A stretch of 7,365 nucleotides of DNA, taken from positions 1-7,365 of the forward strand of contig VXXH01000541.1 of assembly GCA_009835515.1 (NCBI GenBank), given 5' to 3'. Positions 1 through 5,877 of this stretch are shown piece by piece. The notes beneath the pieces were generated by a model that had not been told where the DNA came from, did not search any database, and saw only the letters and a program-made list of their open reading frames with translations. The DNA comes from Candidatus Poribacteria bacterium (GTDB lineage Bacteria; Poribacteria; WGA-4E; WGA-3G). How positions within the stretch are numbered: the first letter of the stretch is position 1; each line of letters starts with the position of its first letter. The position numbers and the translations under genes were made by a program.

Positions 1-285
1 GCGTAAGTTACGAATCTCGTTTCCACCAAGACCGAGCCAAGTCAAGTTTTTGGCGTGTTCTAATCCGGTCAAATCTGTTATCTGACTGTCAGCGGCATCC
101 AGTCCGGTCAATTGGTTCATTACCAGCTGTGTAAGTGATGCGTCATCAGGTAACTCAAGAGTTACTCGAACGGATTGTCGCAAATTCGGATCCGGCATCC
201 ACACCTCTTGTGCTGATGTATCACCATATACAACACATAGCCCTAACAACATACAAATACTCGCAAAAATCAAGAATTTCTTCAT
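1..285 (-). CDS. Exported leucine-rich-repeat protein, N-terminal part (runs off left edge)
   Basis: The reading frame is open from an ATG at 285 to the window edge and gives 95 residues with no stop. Residues 1-25 form a signal peptide: M-K-K, a hydrophobic stretch rich in L, I and V, then a polar end near T-S-A-Q. The mature part begins with V-W-M-P-D-P-N-L-R, a linker I associate with LRR proteins of Poribacteria-like genomes. LRR units follow from about residue 52, with recurring L-T-x-L and L-T-G-L-(D/E) patterns and the unit L-T-W-L-G-L-G-G-N-E-I near the break. A strong ribosome site (GGAGGAGGG, 290-298) sits 5 bases before the ATG and fixes the start. LRRs generally bind proteins or surfaces, and the signal peptide puts this one outside the cytoplasm. 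The target is unknown and the C-terminal part is missing. Family call is firm; taxonomy is inference. Confidence 0.85.
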   Translation of the reverse strand, partial: MKKFLIFASICMLLGLCVVYGDTSAQEVWMPDPNLRQSVRVTLELPDDASLTQLVMNQLTGLDAADSQITDLTGLEHAKNLTWLGLGGNEIRNLR

Positions 286-365
286 AAAACCCTCCTCCCA
301 AATTTCAATTCCAAACTGGTGTGATTAGAAGTCATGCAATGGGAAGGAAATGAGTTAGAGTTGCG

Positions 366-515
366 TTTTCCAGCAGAATGCCAATTACTAATGGCAGCAT
401 CATACTGTCCAAGGGTGTGCTATACATCTCCCTGATTACGATAGGTAAGGGCTAAATCGATTCTAATGCGCGCAGCCGAATCATAGTCCGCAATGGCGAA
501 CATATAGAGATACGC
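366..515 (-). pseudogene. Decayed tetratricopeptide-repeat (TPR) fragment
   Basis: In one minus-strand frame this stretch reads A-I-A-D-Y-D-S-A, then L-A-L-T-Y-R-N-Q-G-D-V, a TAG stop (420-422), then H-T-L-G-Q-Y-D-A-A-I-S-N-W. These are TPR consensus blocks (A-I-x-D-Y-x-x-A, Y-x-x-x-G-D-x-Y, L-G-x-Y-D-x-A-I). If the TAG were a Tyr codon, a single-base change, the consensus G-D-V-Y-H-T-L-G would be restored, so I read it as a nonsense-mutated relic. Another stop lies upstream at 516-518, and the frame has no ribosome site and no full-length protein. The relic sits in the spacer upstream of the LRR gene. It could be a leftover of a larger TPR protein or a passenger of a small element, since an inverted repeat brackets most of it. 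Confidence 0.55.
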
Positions 516-533
516 TCAATCGCGCACCCTTGG
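409..533. repeat. Imperfect 12-bp inverted repeat bracketing the TPR relic
   Basis: The left arm CCAAGGGTGTGC (409-420) and right arm GCGCACCCTTGG (522-533) are inverted copies matching at 11 of 12 positions, about 100 bases apart. The span contains most of the TPR relic. No clear target-site duplication is visible. The left arm also encodes the H-T-L-G of the TPR motif, so the repeat may reflect repeat-derived sequence or chance rather than a transposon end. Confidence 0.35.
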
Positions 534-599
534 CACATGAAGATTGGGGATATTGATTTACAATAATCACTACAGACCGGGATTTGTAATCCGAATGAA

Positions 600-620
600 G
601 TATGGTGGAAACTACCACAC
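600..620 (-). terminator. Hairpin just after the glycosyltransferase stop, possible terminator
   Basis: In the minus-strand transcript GTGTGGT pairs with ACCATAC around a 7-base loop, giving 7 pairs including one G-U. It begins about 10 bases after the stop codon of the glycosyltransferase gene. The G-U pair would be an A-C mismatch on the other strand, which favours a minus-strand role. No T-run follows, so intrinsic termination would be weak. Confidence 0.3.
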
Positions 621-629
621 TATTTTGCC

Positions 630-1580
630 TTATATCTTCAATATCTCAAGTGCCACTCTTTTCAGGAATCTAACTGGCATCCTTACCCTATTCGCCAGTT
701 GCGCCTCGTCATACCCTTTACAGAGTGATTCAATTTGCAGTTCCGCTAAATCGCTAAATTCTGGTGTGGCTTTGAACGGTTCAGGTCTCAAGGATGGCAG
801 CTGATGCACCTGCTCAACGAGCCGGTTCGTTCTCCCGTATCGCTCGAATCTGCGCTGAAAGTCTTGCATATCCTCCGCAAATTCATGGGAAACGGTAGCA
901 CGCGGGGCATACACCAATCTACCGAGTTCCCTGAGCCGAATTCCTAAGTCTAAATCCTCACCGCCCGCTTCTCCAAACGCTGTTGAGAACCCGTCTAATT
1001 GATGGAAGGCAGGCGCGTATACCAAAGCATTCGCAGTGATAATCGCCTGGGGAATTTTTTCACCGCGCGGGCCTAACGCTGCTTCAAACGGCGGATTGAG
1101 AATCCCCATCTCCGTCATGTACCGATTGATCCTTCCCGATCCTTTCCCGTTCACCGTCCCGCATACCGCGACCACTGCATCACCGCTTGCTTCCTGCGCG
1201 TTTCTGAAATGTGTGATGAGGTTGCTGACATGCTCGCATCCGCAGTCCGTAAAATAAATCCAGTCATAGTCCGTCCCTGGATTTTCAGCTCCCCGATTCC
1301 GGGCATACGCGGGACCTCTATTTTTCCGATAATTGATGACTTGTATGGAATACGCTTTTAACCAACTCGGTGCGCGCGTATCGGCGTTGTCATTTGCAAC
1401 CGTGATCGCTCCCGGACGCGGATTTAGTCTCCCTAAGCTCTCCAGTGTAATTTTTAGACCTTCCCAGTCCTTATAGACCGGAACGACGACGCGAATCCTT
1501 CTGGGGTCAATTCTGGTTGACCTGACGGACATCTGACTCGGTCGAGGCGGTAAGGGTAAAGTGTGATGCGTTGCTCCCAT
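630..1580 (-). CDS. Family 2 (GT-A fold) glycosyltransferase
   Basis: 316 residues. Proteins of this family move a sugar from a nucleotide-sugar donor to a glycan, lipid or protein acceptor. The N-terminal domain shows the GT2 layout: beta strand R-I-R-V-V-V-P-V-Y at 28-36, the first acidic donor-site motif around V-A-N-D at 61-64, N-R-G-P-A-Y-A-R-N-R-G at 87-97, the DxD-position segment F-T-D-C-G-C at 110-115, and the ED motif G-G-E-D-L-D-L-G at 206-213. S-H-E at 231-233 may supply the late metal-binding His. The metal motif reads D-C-G instead of D-x-D, so only D112 is conserved. There is no signal peptide or membrane segment, so it is probably cytoplasmic or peripheral. The ATG at 1580 follows AGGAAAGG (1589-1596) by 8 bases; Met17 is a weaker alternative start with no ribosome site. 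It is the last gene of the probable operon and lies 82 bases after the DUF805 gene. Acceptor and donor are unknown. Confidence 0.85.
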   Translation of the reverse strand: MGATHHTLPLPPRPSQMSVRSTRIDPRRIRVVVPVYKDWEGLKITLESLGRLNPRPGAITVANDNADTRAPSWLKAYSIQVINYRKNRGPAYARNRGAENPGTDYDWIYFTDCGCEHVSNLITHFRNAQEASGDAVVAVCGTVNGKGSGRINRYMTEMGILNPPFEAALGPRGEKIPQAIITANALVYAPAFHQLDGFSTAFGEAGGEDLDLGIRLRELGRLVYAPRATVSHEFAEDMQDFQRRFERYGRTNRLVEQVHQLPSLRPEPFKATPEFSDLAELQIESLCKGYDEAQLANRVRMPVRFLKRVALEILKI

Positions 1581-1662
1581 AATACAAACCTTTCCTGTAA
1601 AATTTCAAGGGTACTTCCATAAGATTGATAAGGCACAAACACCTCATGCCCAGATACTGCCA

Positions 1663-2013
1663 TCAATGTTTCACTGGGTCAGGCCCAAAACGATTGTGTC
1701 CTTTTGTGCCTCTCAGGAAACCTAATTCCACCACTGTCCAAATCTGACCGATAATCGGGATGAAGGAAAACAGGATCCACACTGCTGATTTGTTCCGATC
1801 ATGCCAGCGTTTCGCAGCGACTGCCAACTCTATCCACACCAATACCACTAAGGTGATGAGATAGTGTGAAACTTTTAGAGAATCCGGATCAAAGAGTTCG
1901 GGGTCAACCGCTTCGAGGATCACAATGATAACCACGATGAGCAGCTGTAGCAGCCACCACGTACCTCTCCCGATTCGTCCTTTAAATGAAAAGCAAATTT
2001 GTGTGAAATTCAA
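1663..2013 (-). CDS. DUF805 family small membrane protein
   Basis: 116 residues matching DUF805 from end to end. It has the N-terminal motif F-K-G-R-I-G-R-G-T-W-W (10-20), the central K-R-W-H-D-R-N-K-S (68-76), and the C-terminal G-F-L-R-G-T-K-G-H-N-R-F-G-P-D-P (98-113), which closely follows the family's usual G-T-x-G-x-N-x-(F/Y)-G-x-D-P ending. Membrane segments lie at about 19-36, 49-66 and 77-97. The molecular role of the family is unknown; members often sit beside envelope or mobile genes. The start is TTG at 2013, chosen because AGGAGG (2020-2025) lies 6 bases upstream and the family motif follows at once. A short hairpin, CTAT-CACG-ATAG, ends right at this ribosome site and might affect access to it. 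The gene lies 86 bases after the caspase-like gene and 82 before the glycosyltransferase. Confidence 0.9.
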   Translation of the reverse strand: MNFTQICFSFKGRIGRGTWWLLQLLIVVIIVILEAVDPELFDPDSLKVSHYLITLVVLVWIELAVAAKRWHDRNKSAVWILFSFIPIIGQIWTVVELGFLRGTKGHNRFGPDPVKH

Positions 2014-2099
2014 TCAATTCCTCCTATCGTGATAGAACAGCGGTGGTGGTTTATAGCCGTGCCACCCAAAACGGGTTGAAAACAAAACATGCGAATCCA

Positions 2100-3248
2100 T
2101 TAGGCATACTGTTTGCGTTTCCGAGATAAGATGATACCGATCACCACAACGCCACCGATGCCAATCCATAACCAATTCGCCCTGGAAAACTCATAGAAAA
2201 TGTTAAACCCAATCCAGATGACCACTTCAATGAAAAGGATTGCCCAGGCTTTGTTTCTCTGTGCAGCGATCCGATCTCTGCCGGCATACTGTTTCTTCAA
2301 CTTCCGTGAAATCCGACCTGAAATGGCTAAGGTTCCAAGTACAACGACAGCAAAGATAAGATTCACTTCTCTTAATCCGTCTATCGTAAAGAACGCCCCT
2401 GCTGTTAAAGCGGTACCGGTGGGAAGCGTATACGCTTTCGGCGTTTGGCTGGTAATCCCCAGTTGTCTCATCCTGGCCTGTTGTTCTACGGTGAAAGTCG
2501 TTTGTGTAAAGAGTTTCTCCGTATTTTCGCGCGCCTTTACAAAAACTTCCTCCCAAGAAAGAAATCTGTCCCGATTTCCATCGGGATCGGCTTCCATCGC
2601 ATTTATCAGACTCATGGTGAACCATCCACCGTTCACAACATTGCTCCACGCGTATTGGCCTTCGGTCGCACTCGTTAAATGTAAGAACCCTTTATGCTCA
2701 AGAAATAGGTTCTTCAAGACCGCACCTGCGGTTCTGGCACCGCTCCGACTGCTTTGCAGCGTCGCGTCCAACGCAGACTGAGCGAGACTGCTACAGCAGT
2801 CTGTAATAAGGCATGTTAACCGCGGTAATTTAACGTTTTCCAGCGCGTTGACGAGTTCTTTTCGGTAGAGATATTGCCCCTCGGTCGCAAGAAACGTTTC
2901 TTTACTGCGATTCATACCACCGTGCCCGGCATAGTAGATGAACACCACATCATTCGGATTCGCGCGAATGTTCTTGACCCACTCCAAAATTTTCGCGCGC
3001 GTTGCGTTGTCTTCGGAGCTTAGCAAATCCGTTCTTTCAACGTCCCAGGACAGTTCATTTTCAACTGAATCCAACATATGCTGAATCCGTTTCTTATCAA
3101 CTCTCACATTCCTGCCAATACTCGGATCGTCATCCATGACTACCAACAACGCATGAACGGTCTGTCCATCGGCAGCTGGGACATAGACCGTCGCACTCCA
3201 TAGAAAGATCAAGAGTCCTAAAAAACTTACACATTTGACAGTATTCAC
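2100..3248 (-). CDS. Caspase-like (peptidase C14 / metacaspase-type) protease, exported and membrane-anchored
   Basis: 382 residues. Residues 1-29 form a signal peptide ending near A-A-D-G-Q. Residues 31-265 are a caspase-fold domain: strand V-H-A-L-L-V-V, then Y-Y-A-G-H-G-G with catalytic His109, then L-I-T-D-C-C-S-S, where Cys152 fills the D-x-C-x-S position of the family dyad and Cys151 is an extra neighbour. W-S-N near 201-203 and G-G-W-F-T near 207-211 fit the later substrate-pocket region. D-P-D-G-N-R-D at 221-227 looks like a degenerate calcium-binding loop, as in calcium-dependent metacaspases (inference). Three membrane segments follow at about 294-310, 335-352 and 358-375, with basic loops R-K-L-K-K and R-K-R-K-Q. 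By the positive-inside rule this places the protease domain in the periplasm. The start is GTG at 3248 with AAAAGGAAA upstream at somewhat long spacing. Family members cleave after Arg/Lys or Asp; the target here is unknown. It is second gene of the probable operon. Confidence 0.88.
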   Translation of the reverse strand: MNTVKCVSFLGLLIFLWSATVYVPAADGQTVHALLVVMDDDPSIGRNVRVDKKRIQHMLDSVENELSWDVERTDLLSSEDNATRAKILEWVKNIRANPNDVVFIYYAGHGGMNRSKETFLATEGQYLYRKELVNALENVKLPRLTCLITDCCSSLAQSALDATLQSSRSGARTAGAVLKNLFLEHKGFLHLTSATEGQYAWSNVVNGGWFTMSLINAMEADPDGNRDRFLSWEEVFVKARENTEKLFTQTTFTVEQQARMRQLGITSQTPKAYTLPTGTALTAGAFFTIDGLREVNLIFAVVVLGTLAISGRISRKLKKQYAGRDRIAAQRNKAWAILFIEVVIWIGFNIFYEFSRANWLWIGIGGVVVIGIILSRKRKQYA

Positions 3249-3291
3249 AATACGTAATTTCCTTTTGATGTCGGTTTTTAAAAAAAGATGC

Positions 3292-3738
3292 TTAATAACG
3301 CCTCACCGGAATCGGGAAACGCACCTCTTTCAGACTGACTTTTCTCTTTTTATCGTTAATCGGAACAAGGTAGTGGTCTTCAAATTCGGTTACATCTTCT
3401 GCATACACCCATGCGTCGTTCCGAAAATATTGAAGTGCCACTTGTCGTATTCCCCACCCGCCCGGCGGTTTCTCACGAGTTGCTAACATCTGACTTTTTG
3501 ATATCCAAGACCCAACCTTTTCTCGAACGGGGTCGTTGAAAACATAAACCTGTATCCGTGAATCATTTTCTGTGTAGGGTGCTGTGACTCGCGCGATATA
3601 CATATAGTCCCCATCCCCTATTAAAACAATCTCCGACTCGACGGTCTCTTCATGGCAAGCCGTAAACATAATCAAAGCGATAACCTCCAAAAGAAACATG
3701 AAGTTTCGCAACATTTTCTGAAAAACGAAACACAACAT
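3292..3738 (-). CDS. Small predicted lipoprotein of unknown function
   Basis: 148 residues that I do not recognise. A hydrophobic N-terminal stretch, about residues 13-27, ends in M-F-T-A-C with Cys28, an acceptable though imperfect lipobox (Phe at -3). It is followed by H-E-E-T, so a lipid-anchored envelope protein is likely. The mature part is short, about 120 residues, with alternating hydrophobic positions suggesting a beta-rich fold (I-V-L-I, M-Y-I-A-R-V, Q-V-Y-V-F) and a very basic tail (K-K-R-K, then P-V-R-R-Y). The ATG at 3738 has AGGGAG 10 bases upstream. Met9 (3714) would also leave a good signal peptide but lacks a ribosome site. A strong promoter lies 54-82 bases upstream. It is the first gene of the run toward the caspase-like gene, 43 bases away, so the two may work together. 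Confidence 0.7.
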   Translation of the reverse strand: MLCFVFQKMLRNFMFLLEVIALIMFTACHEETVESEIVLIGDGDYMYIARVTAPYTENDSRIQVYVFNDPVREKVGSWISKSQMLATREKPPGGWGIRQVALQYFRNDAWVYAEDVTEFEDHYLVPINDKKRKVSLKEVRFPIPVRRY

Positions 3739-3791
3739 AATACGCGGACTCCCTATCCCTAAACGTAATCCAAGAACGGAAACGTAAGGAA

Positions 3792-3820
3792 ATCGTAAAA
3801 CATCTGGTGAGAATAGTCAA
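3792..3820 (-). promoter_or_regulatory. Sigma70-type promoter for the lipoprotein-caspase-DUF805-glycosyltransferase run
   Basis: On the minus strand TTGACT (3815-3820) and TACGAT (3792-3797) are separated by exactly 17 bases. Each differs from the consensus hexamer by one or two bases. Transcription would begin near 3785, leaving a leader of about 47 bases before the lipoprotein ATG at 3738. This is the best promoter match I see in the window. No operator is evident beside it. Confidence 0.6.
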
Positions 3821-3908
3821 GGAAAAGAACATCTCCAGTTACAGCAGAGCCTACCAGCGAAAAAAGATGTCGGCTATGGAAACACAAGCCGAATCCGTAA
3901 TTTCACAA

Positions 3909-4847
3909 TCAGATGCCGCGATGTTTGTTATAGGCGAATTCAAGCACCGAGAACAGTTGATCAACATTTCCAGGAATAGTATAAAAAGCTTGTCCTACAT
4001 GCGTATGATAATAGACAGTGCCGTATCCATATTGGTTTCTCAATTTTTCTGATTCCTCTTGTGTTATCTTGACAAAGAACCGAAGCGGGTTATAATCAAG
4101 GTGGACTCCATATACCCATATTTCTCTTTGATCTGTTTCCCTTTCTACCCAAAAACCACAATAACGTTGCGTAAATTTCAGGGTTAATTCCCAACCTGCT
4201 TTTTTAGCCAAATCTTGTGTTTCGGCAACGTATCCATAAAACTCCCTGACTTTTTCGGAACGGTATCTGGTCTCATAATAATCCCTTATATGCTGTGGGA
4301 CCAAGTTTTCCACACCCCGTTTATCTTGCCATACTTTTTCTGCGTCTTTCGTTGCGGCTCCTGATAATATGTTATCTCTTAAGAGATATTTTCCCAGACG
4401 GTATACGGCAGCATTTAGGTTCTTACTATCAATATCACAATCATGAAAAATTCTGTTGCTTATAGGTGTCCCTTCTTTCTCTAAAAGGTAAAACCGCCAG
4501 TTTTTTCCGTTAGTTAGAACCGCAATAGGAGCATTTGAGTAAGAAGCATAGGTTATAATTTGGTTTTCGTGTCTTTCAAGAGGTTCGTTCCACTTCTTGC
4601 ACTCAATAAATAATGCGGGTCCCCGCCCTACTTTCAGAGCATAATCAGCCCATCTGCTTTCAACCCGATATTCCGGCAGAATCTCCATAGACGCTAAATT
4701 AGCATCCTCCCATCCCAAAGCTCTGAGAATCGGCAGCACGACATATTGTTGTGTGGTCGCTTCATTCGCGTGTGCCAACCGTCGTTCGTGTTCAAGGATA
4801 TGTGCGAGTGTGTTTCTCAAATCAGATATGTGAAATTTCTTTATCAT
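3909..4847 (-). CDS. Stand-alone HsdR-N-like PD-(D/E)XK nuclease-domain protein
   Basis: 312 residues from the ATG at 4847. Residues about 10-120 match the N-terminal nuclease domain of type I restriction R subunits and their stand-alone relatives. There is an early helix with E29 (H-A-N-E-A), then V-L-P-I-L-R-A-L-G-W, then W-A-D-Y-A-L with Asp68, then L-F-I-E-C-K-K with Glu82 and Lys84, and E-N-Q-I-I-T-Y-A with Gln96. Together these form the D...E-x-K...Q active site that cuts DNA using a metal ion. No helicase or methylase-binding part follows. Residues about 180-312 are a Trp/Tyr-rich domain I do not recognise. An in-frame TTG at 4883 would add 12 residues but has no ribosome site. The ATG at 4847 has only a weak G-run upstream. 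The ATG overlaps the TGA of a short ORF (4844-5065) as ATGA. It could be an orphan restriction, DNA-repair or mobile-element-linked nuclease. Confidence 0.75.
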   Translation of the reverse strand: MIKKFHISDLRNTLAHILEHERRLAHANEATTQQYVVLPILRALGWEDANLASMEILPEYRVESRWADYALKVGRGPALFIECKKWNEPLERHENQIITYASYSNAPIAVLTNGKNWRFYLLEKEGTPISNRIFHDCDIDSKNLNAAVYRLGKYLLRDNILSGAATKDAEKVWQDKRGVENLVPQHIRDYYETRYRSEKVREFYGYVAETQDLAKKAGWELTLKFTQRYCGFWVERETDQREIWVYGVHLDYNPLRFFVKITQEESEKLRNQYGYGTVYYHTHVGQAFYTIPGNVDQLFSVLEFAYNKHRGI

Positions 4848-4974
4848 GAAGTCAATTGCCCCCACGGATAGAGATGGATCCAATCTCGGCTAAAAATGAC
4901 GCGGACAGGTTGATACTCGACCGCGTGCAATCTCAGAGAAAATGCCCCTACACCCGTGTTCTGTCTCGTGCAGG

Positions 4975-5420
4975 TCAGCGATGCCGTATCGGGCATATTT
5001 GCGGACAATACCGGCCTGCAAGCCAATTCCTTCTTGTGTCCAATGTCGGATTCATGAGACGCCACGCAGCGATGCTACTCTTCGTTGTCTTATGGATCGC
5101 TCGCCAAGACTTCTTGTACGGATCGCGTGCCCAAATCGGGAAGCGCCAGCCTACCGTGGGGTTTTGATGCCCGGATTTACTGTAATGCCAGTTCGCTGTG
5201 TTCCGCCAATGCAGATGGCGATCAATACTGCTGGTGGGTTCCCAAACGTGCCAATGCCATTTTGAAGTGGTTCTGATTCTGTTGGGTGTATAGAGCCAGC
5301 CGTTGTTCCAAGAGTGGTCGTTGAACCAGTGTACTCCCGATGCCTCCGCTTCTTGCGCTTGTATCAGCAGCATCGACACTGCTAACAAACACCAATTAAC
5401 GTAAACATGAACAGTTTCAT
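4975..5420 (-). pseudogene. Trp/His-rich small exported protein, frameshifted in its signal peptide
   Basis: A strong ribosome site, GGAGG (5426-5430), precedes ATG codons at 5423 and 5420. That frame begins M-K-L-F-M-F-T-L-I-G-V-C and stops at 5382-5384. The next frame, read from about 5388, continues L-L-A-V-S-M-L-L-I-Q-A-Q-E-A-E-A-S-G. Joined by a -1 shift near 5386-5391, the two halves make one normal signal peptide with a cleavage site near A-E-A. The mature part, about 120 residues, is unusually rich in Trp and His (H-W-F-N-D-H-S-W-N-N-G-W-L-Y, K-W-H-W-H-V-W) and matches no family I know. I read it as a gene broken by an indel, or a sequencing error. No slippery heptamer is obvious for programmed shifting. 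The alternative is a shorter protein from TTG at 5388, which has no ribosome site. The last 40 residues are less distinctive and may be out of the original frame. Confidence 0.45.
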
Positions 5421-5462
5421 CATATCCTCCATAAACAATTTATTGCACTAAAATTAAGTGAA

Positions 5463-5478
5463 AAATCACCAAATCACC
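5463..5478 (+). repeat. Tandem 8-base repeat next to the structured RNA element
   Basis: AAATCACC occurs twice head to tail (5463-5470 and 5471-5478), directly against the 5' edge of the structured element. With the first bases of the element, TCAC-CA-GTGA (5474-5483) is a short palindrome. In IscB-type systems the base-pairing guide lies immediately 5' of the RNA scaffold, so this stretch would be the guide if that reading holds. Confidence 0.5.
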
Positions 5479-5479
5479 A

Positions 5480-5868
5480 GTGATACCACCCACACGCGAA
5501 AGCGTGGGGCTTCGGCTTCGTAGCAACTGCGGTCTTCTCAAAGAGGCAACCGTCTTATTATCGCTCCACCAGTAGGCGTTTCCCCATAGGGTGAATTAAG
5601 TCCCAACGGGCATATCAGGTCGTCCTGGGTATCCCCGCCTACCTCTATCCGAAATGGATAGAAAAGTTGAGAAACGGGCAGCAATACAACGGGCAGACTT
5701 TCACCTCTGCTCCGAAACTTACGCGTTAACTGCCCAAATACTTTTTCAGTGGTATTGACACTTAACACCTTTTGACCACCTCTTACTGTGGCGGATACCT
5801 CCTACACAAGGATTGTGTAGGGTAAGAGCGGTGTCCAAAGTGTTAGCAACATTCAGGTCCCTTATGTT
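5480..5868 (+). ncRNA. Large structured RNA, resembling an ORF-less omega-RNA/HEARO of the IS200/IS605 superfamily
   Basis: This region has no convincing gene but many stems. A 10-pair closing stem joins 5480-5489 to 5749-5759, with one bulge. Inside it are: a hairpin at 5490-5509 with a GAAA tetraloop; CGGT/ACCG at 5530-5533/5549-5552; a perfect 7-pair GTAGGCG/CGCCTAC (5572-5578/5636-5642) holding three small hairpins; CTATCC/GGATAG (5645-5661); and GGGCAG/CTGCCC (5676-5681/5730-5735) holding GCAGA/TCTGC. A second domain spans 5764-5844, and a last hairpin lies at 5848-5868. Loops are A-rich on the plus strand (GAAA, GAAAT, AAA, ATA), and several G-U pairs work only there, so plus is the likely sense strand. 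The 5' end, GTGA-x-ACC followed by a C-rich hairpin and GGCTTC, resembles the ends of IS200/IS605 elements, where IscB guide RNAs start or, read in reverse, where TnpB guide RNAs end. No iscB, isrB, tnpB or tnpA is attached. Structure is seen; family is inference. Confidence 0.5.
5764..5844. terminator. Long compound hairpin after the WD40 gene, possible two-way terminator or 3' domain of the RNA
   Basis: AACAC...GAC-ACC (5764-5780) pairs with GGTGTCCAAAGTGTT (5830-5844), about 14 pairs with small bulges. This encloses TCTTAC/GTAAGA (5781-5786/5822-5827) and a 9-pair hairpin CCTACACAA-GGA-TTGTGTAGG (5801-5821). It starts 33 bases downstream of the WD40 stop and could stop transcripts from either side. 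It lacks a clean T-run, so I favour a role as the 3' domain of the structured RNA. Confidence 0.4.
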
Positions 5869-5877
5869 AGCCAGGAA

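Noticed and set aside
544..804. Plus-strand 86-codon ORF
   Set aside because: It overlaps the end of the glycosyltransferase gene, has no ribosome site and has no recognisable protein features; a shadow.
2200..2781. Plus-strand 193-codon ORF opposite the caspase-like gene
   Set aside because: It lies wholly antisense to a gene with intact catalytic motifs and membrane segments; composition is that of an antisense shadow.
4856..5276. Several overlapping plus-strand ORFs of 63-107 codons
   Set aside because: They are antisense to the Trp/His-rich ORF, lack ribosome sites and are Cys/Pro/Arg-rich in the manner of shadow frames.
5463..5483. CRISPR-like repeat start
   Set aside because: There are only two adjacent 8-base copies, with no spacer-repeat alternation anywhere in the window.
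5538..5768. 76-codon minus-strand ORF as the C-terminal end of TnpB
   Set aside because: The end reads plausibly like some TnpB tails, but no RuvC or zinc-finger motif is present in any frame. The region is dominated by perfect stems with A-rich loops on the plus strand, which fits a structured RNA better. It remains the main alternative reading.
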